Assembly: GCA_016783965.1 (NCBI GenBank)
Contig: JADHVO010000005.1
Coordinates: 124,001 to 188,000 of the forward strand
Direction of reading: 5' to 3'
DNA from: Alphaproteobacteria bacterium
GTDB lineage: Bacteria; Pseudomonadota; Alphaproteobacteria; Micropepsales; Micropepsaceae
Length of the DNA: 64,000 bases
The position numbers were made by a program, and so were the translations under genes. The notes below the pieces were generated by a model. The model searched no databases. It was not told the DNA's origin and worked only from the letters and a program-made list of their open reading frames with translations. Of the stretch, positions 7,555-18,466 are shown in pieces; the stretch's first letter is position 1, and every line of letters begins with the position of its first letter.

Positions 7555-10224
7555 ATGCTCGAACCCAGATTTGATCCGAAGGCCATCGAAGGCCGCATCT
7601 ACGCGCAATGGGAAGCCTCCGGCGCTTTCAGGGCCGGCCGCCGGCCCGGCGGGGAAACCTTCTGCATCATGATCCCGCCGCCCAACATCACCGGGCGGCT
7701 CCACATCGGCCACGCGCTGAACAACACCCTTCAGGACATCCTCGTCCGGTTCGAGCGCATGCGCGGCAAGGACGTGCTCTGGCAGGTCGGCACCGACCAC
7801 GCCGGCATCGCCACCCAGCTCATCGTCGAACGCCAGCTCGCCGAGCGCCAGCAGTCGCGCGTGCAGATGGGCCGCGAGAAATTCCTCGAAGCCGTGTGGA
7901 AGTGGAAGGACGAATCCGGCGGCGCGATCATCAGCCAGCTTCGCCGCCTGGGCGCCTCCGCCGACTGGACCCGCGAACGCTTCACGATGGACGAGGGCCT
8001 CTCCCGCGCCGTCCTCAGGGTGTTCGTCGAGCTCTACAACCAGGGCCTGATCTACAAGGACAAGCGCCTGGTCAACTGGGACCCGCGCCTGCAGACCGCG
8101 GTGTCCGACCTCGAAGTCGAGAACATCGAGGTGAAGGGCCACCTCTGGTACCTGAAGTATCCGGTCGAGGGCGAGATGGGCCGGTTCATCACGGTTGCCA
8201 CGACGCGCCCGGAGACGATGCTGGGCGACACCGCGATCGCCGTTCATCCCGACGATCCGCGCTACAAGGACCTCATCGGCCGCAACGCGATCGTGCCGCT
8301 CGCCAACCGGCACATCCCGATCATTGCCGACGAGCACTCCGATCCCGAGAAGGGCACCGGCGCGGTCAAGATCACGCCCGGCCACGACTTCAACGACTTC
8401 GAAGTCGGCAGGCGCCACAACCTCCCGCTCATCAACATCCTGAACAAGGACGGCACACTCAACGACAGCGTGCCCCAGGCCTATCGGGGCTTAAGCACCA
8501 CCGAGGCGCGCAGGACGATCCTCGCCGATCTGGAAGCCGTCGATCTCGTCGGCTGGACCGAGCCGGTCAATCTTGTCGAGAAGGTCGATGCCATCACCCA
8601 TGCCGTGCCGCACGACGAGAAGACCAAGACCGTCGTGCTCGAACCACTGATGACCGAGCAGTGGTACTGCAACGTCAAGCCGCTCGCTGACCGCGCCATC
8701 GAGGCGGTGGAGCGGGGCCGCACCAAATTCGTGCCCGAGCAGTGGACCAACACCTATTACAACTGGATGCGCAACATCCACCCGTGGTGCATCTCGCGCC
8801 AGCTCTGGTGGGGCCACCAGATTCCCGCGTGGTACGACGCCGACGGCAAGATCTACGTCGCGATGTCAGAGGAAGAGGCGCAGGCTCGGGCGCCGGGCAA
8901 GAAGCTGACGCGCGATCCCGACGTGCTCGACACCTGGTTCTCGTCCGCGCTGTGGCCCTTCTCGACACTCGGCTGGCCGGATGAGACGCCGGAGCTCAGG
9001 CGCTACTACCCGACCTCGGTTCTTTCGACCGCGTTCGACATCATCTTCTTCTGGGTCGCCCGTATGATGATGATGGGCTTGCACTTTATGGAAGACGTGC
9101 CGTTCCACACGGTCTTCATCCACACCCGCGTGCTCGACGAGAAGGGCACGAAGATGTCGAAGACCAAGGGCAACGTGGTCGATCCCATCGACATCGTCGA
9201 CGAATACGGCGCCGACGCGCTGCGCTTCACGCTCTCGCTCGCCGCGGGCACCGGTCGCGACATGCGCATTGGCCCCAGTCGCGTTGAGCCCAACCGCAAC
9301 TTCGCCACCAAGCTGTGGAACGCCACCCGCTTCTGCGAGATGAACGGTTGCGTCACGCAGCCCGGCTTCGATCCGGCAAAGGTGACGCTCGCCGCCAACC
9401 AGTGGATCGTCGCCGAGACGGCGCAAGCTGCGTCCGACGTCACAGCGCAGATCGCTAACCTCAGGTTCAACGAGGCGTCGGCGACCGTCTATCACTTCGT
9501 CTACGACGTGTTCTGCGACTGGTATCTCGAAATCTGCAAGCCGGTGTTCAACGGCGCGGACGAGGCCGCCAAGGCCGAGACCCGCGCTACCGCCGCCTGG
9601 GCGCGCGACCAACTCCTGAAGCTGCTGCATCCCTTCATGCCCTTCATCACCGAAGAACTCTGGGCCCGCACCGCCGAAGGCACCACCCCGCGCGCAAGCC
9701 TGCTTATCGAAGCCGCTTGGCCCGATTTCTCCACGCTGCCGAAGTTCGAGGATGCCCGCCGCGACCTGCAATGGGTGATCGACCTCGTGAGTGGCGTCCG
9801 CTCCGCCCGCGCCGAAATGAACGTCCCGCCCGCGAGCTACATCCCCCTGATGTTGCCGCATGCCGATCCGGAGATCATGAGTCGGCTCGATCGCCACCGC
9901 GACACGATCCGGACGCTGGCGCGGCTCTCCAGCGCGGAGTACTCGGACGTCATTCTTCGTAACTCGGCGCAATTCGTGCTCGACCGTCAGATCGTCGCAC
10001 TGCCGCTCGCCGGTATCATCGACTTCGCCAAGGAGCGCGCGCGCCTCGAAAAGGAGCTGAAGAAGGCCACCGACGAGATCGCCCGCTTCGACGCCAAGCT
10101 CAACAACGAGCAATTCGTCGCCAAGGCCCCGGAAGACGTGCTCGCCGAACAGCGCGACAAGCGTGCCGAAGCGATCGCGACAGCCGCGCGTTTGAAAGAG
10201 GCGGTTGCCAGGCTCGCGGACTAA
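7555..10224 (+). CDS. valS: Valyl-tRNA synthetase
   Basis: 889 residues, usual for a bacterial ValRS. The class I signatures are both present: PPPNITGRLHIGHALN (HIGH at 50-53) and KMSKTKGNVVDP (KMSK starting at 533). An editing domain lies between them and the last ~70 residues form the basic/acidic coiled coil (ERARLEKELKKATDEIARF) that contacts the tRNA. It charges tRNA-Val with valine in the cytoplasm. The start ATG is close to an AGAGGA site that lies inside a predicted hairpin. Confidence 0.98.
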   Translation: MLEPRFDPKAIEGRIYAQWEASGAFRAGRRPGGETFCIMIPPPNITGRLHIGHALNNTLQDILVRFERMRGKDVLWQVGTDHAGIATQLIVERQLAERQQSRVQMGREKFLEAVWKWKDESGGAIISQLRRLGASADWTRERFTMDEGLSRAVLRVFVELYNQGLIYKDKRLVNWDPRLQTAVSDLEVENIEVKGHLWYLKYPVEGEMGRFITVATTRPETMLGDTAIAVHPDDPRYKDLIGRNAIVPLANRHIPIIADEHSDPEKGTGAVKITPGHDFNDFEVGRRHNLPLINILNKDGTLNDSVPQAYRGLSTTEARRTILADLEAVDLVGWTEPVNLVEKVDAITHAVPHDEKTKTVVLEPLMTEQWYCNVKPLADRAIEAVERGRTKFVPEQWTNTYYNWMRNIHPWCISRQLWWGHQIPAWYDADGKIYVAMSEEEAQARAPGKKLTRDPDVLDTWFSSALWPFSTLGWPDETPELRRYYPTSVLSTAFDIIFFWVARMMMMGLHFMEDVPFHTVFIHTRVLDEKGTKMSKTKGNVVDPIDIVDEYGADALRFTLSLAAGTGRDMRIGPSRVEPNRNFATKLWNATRFCEMNGCVTQPGFDPAKVTLAANQWIVAETAQAASDVTAQIANLRFNEASATVYHFVYDVFCDWYLEICKPVFNGADEAAKAETRATAAWARDQLLKLLHPFMPFITEELWARTAEGTTPRASLLIEAAWPDFSTLPKFEDARRDLQWVIDLVSGVRSARAEMNVPPASYIPLMLPHADPEIMSRLDRHRDTIRTLARLSSAEYSDVILRNSAQFVLDRQIVALPLAGIIDFAKERARLEKELKKATDEIARFDAKLNNEQFVAKAPEDVLAEQRDKRAEAIATAARLKEAVARLAD

Positions 10225-10228
10225 CGCG

Positions 10229-10609
10229 CTACTGCTGCAAAAGCGGCGTCAGGTTGCAGTACAGGACCTCGCTTGCCGCGAAGCCGGTTGGCGTCAGCGA
10301 GCCGCCGCCGCCCACGATGTAGAACCGGTGCAGATAACCGGTGTCGTCGTTCTTGAACTCGGCAGTGACGGCCTTCTCGTCCTTGCCGATCTTGTCTCCC
10401 AGGGCAATGGCCTGGCTCCGCAACGCTTTGGCGTGGTCCAGAAGCCTGCGCGTGCTCTCCTGCTCGCCGGTCACCAGGAACATCTGCGAGTACATGCTCG
10501 ACGCATTGTAGCAGCGCACGGCATCGGCATAGGCGGCGGCATCCTCCTGCGACGGACCGCACGCGGCCACGGCCAGCGGCAACACGATCGCGGCCCACAA
10601 ACGGCGCAT
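10229..10609 (-). CDS. Small lipoprotein of unknown function
   Basis: 126 residues. A lipoprotein signal MRRLWAAIVLPLAVAAC places the lipidated Cys at 17. The mature part has two further Cys (33 and 118) and a helical stretch ESTRRLLDHAKALRSQA. No family recognised. The start has a good AAGG site about 9 bases upstream. It is divergent from the peptidase E-like gene and ends 4 bases from the valS stop, so it is convergent with valS with no room for a separate terminator. Confidence 0.75.
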   Translation of the reverse strand: MRRLWAAIVLPLAVAACGPSQEDAAAYADAVRCYNASSMYSQMFLVTGEQESTRRLLDHAKALRSQAIALGDKIGKDEKAVTAEFKNDDTGYLHRFYIVGGGGSLTPTGFAASEVLYCNLTPLLQQ

Positions 10610-10684
10610 GGGGCAGACCCTTCCTGAAAAGCGGTGCAAATGTGCCCGATGGCCAAATGGCCCGCAATCGGCCAAAAGCATTGC

Positions 10685-11338
10685 ATGCGCCTGTTCCTTT
10701 CCTCCGACAAGTTCGGCAACCGCGTCGACCTCCTCGTGCAGCTCGCAGGGCAGGGGGCCAGGGTCGGCGTCGTCTCGAACGCCCTCGACCTGATCCCGCA
10801 ACCCAACCGCGAGACCTACGCCCGCACCGTCCACGATCCCGTCGCCGAGCTGAACGCCGCCGGCCTTCGCGCCACCGCGCTCGACCTGCGCGACTACTTC
10901 GGCGCGCCCGAAAAGCTCGAGCCGGTGTTGAGTGTGCTCGACATGGTGTGGGTCACCGGCGGCAACGCGTTCCTCCTGCGCCGCGCCATGCGCCAGTCTG
11001 GCTTCGACCGAATCGCGCCGCCGCTGATCCGGGCGGACAGGCTCGCCTATGGCGGCTGGAGCGCCGGTGCAATCGTCGCCTGCCCGAACCTCAGGGGCAT
11101 CGAGTTCATGGACGACCCCAGCCAGGTCGCGCCCGGCTACGATCCCGAACCGATCTTCGACGGCCTCGACCTGATCCCGTTCCATCTCGTGCCGCACTAC
11201 GACTGCGGCCATGCTGAAGGTCCCGCAGCCGAGCGCGTCACGATGTATCTGCTCGACCAGGCAATGCCGTACCGCACCATGCGCGACGGCGACGTGATCG
11301 TCCGCGACGCCAGGGGCATCAAGGCGTACGAGGTTTAG
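10685..11338 (+). CDS. Peptidase E-like (S51) protein
   Basis: 217 residues from the ATG at 10685, which gives the expected beta-strand start MRLFLSSDKFG. VWVTGGNAFLLRRAM and YGGWSAGAIVA match peptidase family S51, where the Ser in GxSAG is the nucleophile; PFHLVPHYD supplies the His region. Members cleave Asp-X dipeptides (peptidase E) or cyanophycin products in the cytoplasm. An in-frame extension to 10634 exists but adds a non-family N-terminus. Confidence 0.82.
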   Translation: MRLFLSSDKFGNRVDLLVQLAGQGARVGVVSNALDLIPQPNRETYARTVHDPVAELNAAGLRATALDLRDYFGAPEKLEPVLSVLDMVWVTGGNAFLLRRAMRQSGFDRIAPPLIRADRLAYGGWSAGAIVACPNLRGIEFMDDPSQVAPGYDPEPIFDGLDLIPFHLVPHYDCGHAEGPAAERVTMYLLDQAMPYRTMRDGDVIVRDARGIKAYEV

Positions 11339-11452
11339 GCCAGCGCGAACGCTGTGAAATCCGCTGAGGTATCCATACCGGCGTCGCGGTTGGCGGCCCG
11401 CGAACCGCTCCCTACATTCACCGGACCGCTATCTCGCCAAAGGACAATCCCC

Positions 11453-12523
11453 ATGCCGTCACTGTTCGATCCCATCAGGGTAGGCCCGCTCACGCTGCCC
11501 AATCGCATCTGGATGGCGCCGCTCACGCGCACCCGCGCGGTGGAGGGCAGCCGGGTACCCGCGCCGCTCGCCATCGAGTACTACACACAGCGTGCCGGTG
11601 CCGGCCTGATCATGACGGAAGCCACGTCCGTCGATCCGATGGGCGTCGGTTATCCCAACACGCCCGGCATCTGGTCCGACGAGCAGACCGAGGGCTGGAA
11701 GCCGGTCGTCGACGCAGTGCACAGGAAGGGCGGTCACATCTTCCTCCAGCTCTGGCATGTCGGCCGCATCAGCGACCCAGTCTTCCTGAACGGCCGTCAG
11801 CCCGTCTCCGCCAGTGCCATAGCCGCCGGCGGCCACGTCTCGTTGCTCCGTCCACAGAAGAATTACGAGGCGCCGCGTGCCCTCGATACGGCCGAAATTC
11901 CCGCCGTTATCGCCGCCTACAGGAAGGGTGCAGAGAACGCGAAGAAGGCCGGCTTCGACGGGGTCGAGATCCACGGCGCCAACGGCTATCTCCTCGACCA
12001 GTTCCTGCAGGACAGCGTGAACCGGCGCACGGACGCTTATGGCGGCAGCCGCGAGAAGCGCGCGCGCCTGATGCTCGAGGTCGCCGATGCTTGCTGCGAA
12101 GTCTGGGGCGCCGATCGTGTTGCGATGCATCTCGCCCCGCGCGGTGATGCGCACACCATGGGCGACAGCGACCTCAAGGCGACCTTCACCTATGTCGCGA
12201 AGGAACTCGGCAAGCGCAAGCTCGCCTTCCTCTGCGCCCGCGAGCACCAGGCCGCCAGCAGCATTGGCCCGCAGCTCAAGGAAGCCTTCAGCGGCGTCTA
12301 TGTCGTGAACGAGAACTTCACCAGGGAGACCGGCCAGGCCGCGTTGGACGCCGGCACCGCCGACGCGGTCGCCTACGGCAAGCTCTACATCGCCAACCCC
12401 GACCTCGAAACGCGCTTCAGGCAGAACGCCCCGCTCAACGCGTGGGACGTAAAGACGTTCTACGCGCCCGGTCCCGGTGGCTACACCGATTACCCGTCGC
12501 TCGAAGACGCAGCGGTTGGTTGA
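11453..12523 (+). CDS. NADH:flavin oxidoreductase / Old Yellow Enzyme family alkene reductase
   Basis: 356 residues from the ATG at 11453 (AAGGA 9 bases upstream). Starts LFDPIRVGPLTLPNRIWMAPLTR, the FMN-binding opening of Old Yellow Enzymes. Later motifs are LWHVGR, GFDGVEIHGANGYLLDQFLQ and YGGSREKRARL. These FMN enzymes use NAD(P)H to reduce activated C=C bonds of enones, maleimides or nitro compounds, often in electrophile detoxification. An upstream in-frame ATG at 11354 is unlikely to be used. Ends just before a strong terminator. Confidence 0.92.
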   Translation: MPSLFDPIRVGPLTLPNRIWMAPLTRTRAVEGSRVPAPLAIEYYTQRAGAGLIMTEATSVDPMGVGYPNTPGIWSDEQTEGWKPVVDAVHRKGGHIFLQLWHVGRISDPVFLNGRQPVSASAIAAGGHVSLLRPQKNYEAPRALDTAEIPAVIAAYRKGAENAKKAGFDGVEIHGANGYLLDQFLQDSVNRRTDAYGGSREKRARLMLEVADACCEVWGADRVAMHLAPRGDAHTMGDSDLKATFTYVAKELGKRKLAFLCAREHQAASSIGPQLKEAFSGVYVVNENFTRETGQAALDAGTADAVAYGKLYIANPDLETRFRQNAPLNAWDVKTFYAPGPGGYTDYPSLEDAAVG

Positions 12524-12525
12524 AC

Positions 12526-12563
12526 AGAAGGGCCGGGCGCTTTCGAGCCCGGCCCTTCTTTTT
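12526..12563 (+). terminator. Terminator between OYE gene and katG
   Basis: A perfect 13-bp stem (AGAAGGGCCGGGC with GCCCGGCCCTTCT) around an 8-base loop, followed by TTTT. It directly follows the reductase stop. katG converges on it from the other side and may use the same hairpin, although the T-run on that strand is poor. Confidence 0.93.
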
Positions 12564-12579
12564 CGGAATGTCGGAACGG

Positions 12580-14826
<2,247 letters not shown>

Positions 14827-14833
14827 TCATCAC

Positions 14834-14850
14834 ATTAGACAGGTTCTAAA
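14834..14850. promoter_or_regulatory. Iron-control-type box 2 at the katG -10
   Basis: ATTAGAC AGG TTCTAAA. The right half is a perfect TTCTAAA half-site and the left half matches 5 of 7 to TTTAGAA. Spacing of three matches the iron control element bound by Irr (TTTAGAA-N3-TTCTAAA). It overlaps the predicted katG -10, so binding would block transcription. Known consensus plus visible match; the regulator is inferred. Confidence 0.55.
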
Positions 14851-14871
14851 CTTGACCGGGGAGTCCGTCAA
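14843..14871 (-). promoter_or_regulatory. katG: katG promoter
   Basis: On the minus strand TTGACG (14866-14871) and TAGAAC (14843-14848) are 17 bases apart, a good sigma-70-type promoter. Transcription would start near 14836, giving a leader of about 95 bases before katG. Confidence 0.6.
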
Positions 14872-14876
14872 GTTAC

Positions 14877-14893
14877 TTGAGAACGATTCTAAA
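14877..14893. promoter_or_regulatory. Iron-control-type box 1 upstream of the katG -35
   Basis: TTGAGAA CGA TTCTAAA matches TTTAGAA-N3-TTCTAAA at 13 of 14 positions. It lies six bases upstream of the -35, and its centre is 43 bases (about four helical turns) from box 2, so two bound dimers would lie on the same face of the DNA. Confidence 0.65.
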
Positions 14894-15095
14894 CTAAGGG
14901 CTGCGGTCCGACTGGCTGGACCAAGGTTCAATCCCGGGGACGCCCAGTGTTCGCTACCGCTGCGATGGGAGTGCGAACCGATTACCGTCGTGGTTTGGCG
15001 CGCCGCACTCTCAGCATGACGGTTCAGCCAAGAGGCATCCTGATATGGCCGCCCGGCCGCCCTCGAAGAATGGCAGCACCACCAGACGAAAAGAA

Positions 15096-15125
15096 CCCAG
15101 GCGGCGCTTGGGCTTGCCGCCTGGG
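15096..15125 (+). promoter_or_regulatory. Stem-loop in the ilvD leader
   Basis: CCCAGGCGGC and GCCGCCTGGG form a perfect 10-bp stem around a 10-base loop about 200 bases upstream of ilvD. No T-run follows, so it is not a simple terminator. A role in ilvD control is only a guess. Confidence 0.35.
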
Positions 15126-15324
15126 TCCAGGCAGGCCCGGCTGGGTCTGGAGGGGGGAGGGACTTTCGCCGGGCTTTTGGTTGGAATGAATCTAAGGTCG
15201 CAGGGCCCGATTTCAAGTACCTTCGAATACTTCCAAAGTAGGCGGCGGAAATGTGGCCTTAAGCCCCCTCCCGCACCGCCCAAAAACAACTACGTTGCCG
15301 CTCCCGCACGTCGCAGAGAATTAA

Positions 15325-17040
15325 ATGAGCAAGATCGACAAATCCCGCCTGCCGTCCCGCCACGTCACCGAAGGTGCAGAGCGCGCGCCGCACCGCTCGT
15401 ACTATTACGCGATGGGTCTCACCGAGACGGAGATCCACCAGCCCTTTGTCGGCGTGGCGTCCTGCTGGAACGAGGCCGCGCCCTGCAATATCGCGCTGAT
15501 GCGTCAGGCCCAATCGGCGAAGAAGGGCGTCAAGGACTCCGGCGGCACGCCGCGCGAGTTCTGCACCATCACCGTGACCGACGGCATCGCCATGGGCCAC
15601 GAGGGCATGAAATCCTCGCTCGTCAGCCGCGAGGTTATCGCCGACAGCGTGGAGCTCACCATGCGCGGCCATTGCTACGATGCGCTGATCGGCATCGCCG
15701 GCTGCGACAAGTCCCTTCCCGGCATGATGATGTCGATGCTGCGCCTCAACGTGCCCAGCGTGTTCCTCTATGGCGGCTCGATCATGCCCGGTCACTTTCG
15801 CGGCAAGGACGTGACCGTGGTCGACCTGTTCGAAGGCGTCGGCATGCACAGCGCCGGCAAGATGAGCGATGGCGACCTGCACGAGCTCGAATGCGTCGCA
15901 TGCCCCGGCGCCGGCGCTTGCGGCGGCCAGTTTACCGCCAACACCATGGCCTGCGTCGCCGAAGCGATCGGCCTGGCGCTGCCATACTCCTCCGGGCCTC
16001 CGGCCGTGATCCTGGAACGCGACAACTTCGCGCTCAACGCAGGCAAGGCCGTGATGGACCTGCTCGCCAAGAACATCCGCCCGCGCGACATCGCCACGAA
16101 GAAGGCGTTCGAGAACGCCGCCCGCGTCGTCGCCGCCACGGGCGGCTCAACCAACGCCGCGCTCCATCTGCCCGCGATGGCGAACGAGGCCGGCATCAAG
16201 TTCGACCTGTTCGACGTGGCGGAGGTCTTCCGTTCGACCCCCTATCTCGCCTCGCTCAAGCCCGGCGGCAAGTACGTCGCCAAGGACATGTGGGAAGCGG
16301 GCGGCGTGCCGATGCTGATGCGCATTATGCTCGACGCCGGACTTCTGCACGGCGACTGCATGACCGTCACCGGCAAGACGGTCGCGGAGAACCTGAAGGA
16401 CGTGAAGTTCAACCCCGACCAGAAGGTGATGGTGGAGGTGAAGAACGCGCTCGCCCCCACGGGCGGCGTGGTCGGCCTGAAAGGCAACCTCGCGCCCGAA
16501 GGTGCCATCGTGAAGGTCGCGGGCCTCAAGCACACCAAACATCGCGGCCCCGCACGCGTGTTCGACCGCGAGGAAGACGCCTTCGCTGCCGTCGACCGGC
16601 ACGACTACAGGGAAGGCGACGTCATCGTCATCCGGTACGAGGGCCCCAAGGGTGGCCCGGGCATGCGCGAGATGCTGTCGACCACAGCTGCGATCTACGG
16701 GCAGGGCACAGAGAACATCGCCCTGATCACCGACGGCCGTTTCTCCGGCGCCACCCGTGGCCTGTGCGTCGGCCATGTCGGCCCCGAAGCCGCCGACGGG
16801 GGCCCGATCGGCCTCTTGAAAGACGGCGACATCATCGTGATCGACGCCGACGCCGGCACGATGAACGTCGAACTCTCCGACGCCGAACTGGGGGCGCGCG
16901 CCAAGGCCTGGAAGCCCAGGCCGCCGGCCTTCAAGACCGGCGTGCTCGCCCGCTACGCCAGGAACGTCGGCCCCGCGCGCTTCGGCGCCCTCACCACGCC
17001 GGGCGCGGACGAGGAAGTCCGTTGCTACGCCGACATCTGA
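15325..17040 (+). CDS. ilvD: Dihydroxy-acid dehydratase
   Basis: 571 residues. Iron-sulfur cysteines are in SCWNEAAPCN, AGCDKSLPGMMM and CVACPGAGACGGQF, as in the IlvD/Edd family; length and the GCDKSLPG form favour IlvD over 6-phosphogluconate dehydratase. It dehydrates 2,3-dihydroxy-3-methyl acids to 2-oxo acids in isoleucine and valine synthesis, in the cytoplasm. The cluster makes it sensitive to oxidants, which is interesting beside katG. A long leader precedes it and a repeat element follows it. Confidence 0.95.
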   Translation: MSKIDKSRLPSRHVTEGAERAPHRSYYYAMGLTETEIHQPFVGVASCWNEAAPCNIALMRQAQSAKKGVKDSGGTPREFCTITVTDGIAMGHEGMKSSLVSREVIADSVELTMRGHCYDALIGIAGCDKSLPGMMMSMLRLNVPSVFLYGGSIMPGHFRGKDVTVVDLFEGVGMHSAGKMSDGDLHELECVACPGAGACGGQFTANTMACVAEAIGLALPYSSGPPAVILERDNFALNAGKAVMDLLAKNIRPRDIATKKAFENAARVVAATGGSTNAALHLPAMANEAGIKFDLFDVAEVFRSTPYLASLKPGGKYVAKDMWEAGGVPMLMRIMLDAGLLHGDCMTVTGKTVAENLKDVKFNPDQKVMVEVKNALAPTGGVVGLKGNLAPEGAIVKVAGLKHTKHRGPARVFDREEDAFAAVDRHDYREGDVIVIRYEGPKGGPGMREMLSTTAAIYGQGTENIALITDGRFSGATRGLCVGHVGPEAADGGPIGLLKDGDIIVIDADAGTMNVELSDAELGARAKAWKPRPPAFKTGVLARYARNVGPARFGALTTPGADEEVRCYADI

Positions 17041-17120
17041 CGCCCAGATTCCGACACCATGCGCGCACATCTTGCGCGTGTGGTGCCGGGGCAGGCAGAT
17101 GTTCTTTTCAAAAACCGGCC

Positions 17121-17190
17121 GTCATCACCCGGTGCGCAAAGCGCATCCGGGTGACCCATTTTTGTTGGCGCACCAAAATTGGGTCGCCGG
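17121..17190. repeat. Intergenic repeat, family A, copy 1 (truncated)
   Basis: A left palindrome (GTCATCACCCGG ... CCGGGTGAC) leads into a 32-base core at 17153-17184 that differs from the core at 38871-38902 by one base. The core itself is a near-palindrome (ACCCATTTTTG ... CAAAATTGGGT). The right terminal arm seen in copy 2 is degenerate here. Confidence 0.8.
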
Positions 17191-17203
17191 CATAAAGCGG
17201 GCG

Positions 17204-18013
17204 ATGATGATTGTGGGTTTGTTCGCCGCCGCAGCAACCACACCCGCTTTCGCCGAAGCTCCGGACGACAGCGTGCCCGGTCACCCCGGCGTCACCTACG
17301 CGATGCTGCTCAAGCAGATCGCGCCCAGTCTCACCAGGGACCAGGACGTCTGGACCCTCTCCCGCATCAAGAATTTCCGAGGCATGGCGCCGTCGAAAGA
17401 TCCGCTGTCGGAATCAATCTCGTTCAGCGCGCTCACAGTCCAGCATGTGCGCGAAGACGGCCACAAGCGCATCCTGCTCTTCAGCGGCGACTCCGCCGGC
17501 GACGAAGGATTCGATACGCTGCTCGCGGCATATGACGACGAGGCGAAGACGCCGAAGCTTCTCGACTACATGAACGTCGGCGGCGACCGTTTCAACGACC
17601 TGCGCGAGGTGAAGCCCATCGCGCCGGCCACGGACATGTTCATCGTCGCCTCCACCCACAGCAATTCGAACCAGAGCTACGAGCTCGACACGCCGATGTT
17701 CCTGCGCGGCGGCAAGCTTCAGACGATCGACACCTTCTTCATCTTCGGCAATTCGTTCTGCACCTACAGCGAGATGCAGTCGCCCACCTACACCACCCAA
17801 CCCGGCAAGCCCTATTACGATCTGAAGATCAGCGTCGCCGTCGACATGACCCGCAACACCGACGAATGCGACAACGACAGCCCCAAACCGCCGAAGCTGG
17901 GCTCGCGGACCGTCTCGGACACCTATCGCTGGAACGGAAAGACGTTCGCGCCCACGACAAAAGCCGTCGCACGCCTCAGCGAGGCTGACTGGAAGTGGAA
18001 CGAAACACCCTAG
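17204..18013 (+). CDS. Secreted protein of unknown function
   Basis: 269 residues from the ATG at 17204, chosen because it gives a signal peptide (MMIVGLFAAAATTPAFA) directly after the repeat; the open frame runs back to 17072 only through the repeat. The mature protein is polar, has Cys in NSFCTYSEMQ and NTDECDNDSP, and ends DWKWNETP. No family recognised. Probably periplasmic. Its TAG overlaps the stop codon of the convergent EthD gene within one CTAG. Confidence 0.7.
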   Translation: MMIVGLFAAAATTPAFAEAPDDSVPGHPGVTYAMLLKQIAPSLTRDQDVWTLSRIKNFRGMAPSKDPLSESISFSALTVQHVREDGHKRILLFSGDSAGDEGFDTLLAAYDDEAKTPKLLDYMNVGGDRFNDLREVKPIAPATDMFIVASTHSNSNQSYELDTPMFLRGGKLQTIDTFFIFGNSFCTYSEMQSPTYTTQPGKPYYDLKISVAVDMTRNTDECDNDSPKPPKLGSRTVSDTYRWNGKTFAPTTKAVARLSEADWKWNETP

Positions 18014-18375
18014 CCGATGATCACTTTCTCCTCGCCGAAGAACAGCGGCGAGCGGGGCAGGTCGATGAACTTCCGCTCGTCCTCGAGCAGCGCCAGTCCC
18101 GCAGCGGGCGCATCGGGGTGCGTGTTGCCCGTGATGTCCTCGAACGAATCCCACCACAGCTCGGCAACGCCATCGAACATCTCGGGCGCCTGCCGGCTCG
18201 CGCCGATCCCGGCATTCACGGCGTCGGAGCCTGAGTGCATCTGCACATAGCGGCGGATGCGCAGCACCTGGCTGTGCTTTTTCACCAGCGGCGCGTGATT
18301 GTCGAACCAGTATTTCTGGAACTCATCGCGTGTCAGGTGCGGCAGCCGTTTCAAACAGAAGCTGAGCTTGATCAT
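18010..18375 (-). CDS. EthD-domain protein
   Basis: 121 residues beginning MIKLSFCLKRLPHLTRDEFQKYWFDNHAPLV, the typical EthD opening (dimeric alpha-beta barrel fold). Members assist degradation of ethers or aromatic compounds or act as small cyclase/dehydratase-like enzymes in the cytoplasm; the exact reaction is unknown. It is convergent with the secreted protein, sharing the CTAG stop, and divergent from the alpha/beta hydrolase gene. Confidence 0.82.
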   Translation of the reverse strand: MIKLSFCLKRLPHLTRDEFQKYWFDNHAPLVKKHSQVLRIRRYVQMHSGSDAVNAGIGASRQAPEMFDGVAELWWDSFEDITGNTHPDAPAAGLALLEDERKFIDLPRSPLFFGEEKVIIG

Positions 18376-18403
18376 GGCGCGGTCGCTCCTCACACTCCCG
18401 CCG

Positions 18404-18462
18404 GAGCGGTTTCAGGAAAAGTGTGCAGCGGTTTTCCGTCCGAAACCGCGACCAACAAAAAC
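18404..18462. repeat. Palindromic intergenic repeat (GCGGTTTCAGGAAAA type)
   Basis: GCGGTTTC and GGAAAA are matched in reverse by TTTTCC and GAAACCGC (18406-18449), followed by an A-rich tail CAACAAAAAC. Elements of this look are frequent between genes in Rhizobiales-like alphaproteobacteria. It lies between the EthD and hydrolase starts and so overlaps their promoter region. Confidence 0.65.
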
Positions 18463-18466
18463 TAGG

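Noticed and set aside
15325-17040. Edd (6-phosphogluconate dehydratase) instead of IlvD
   Set aside because: Length and the GCDKSLPGMMM form fit IlvD; Edd is longer with other flanking motifs and usually lies beside zwf, pgl or eda.
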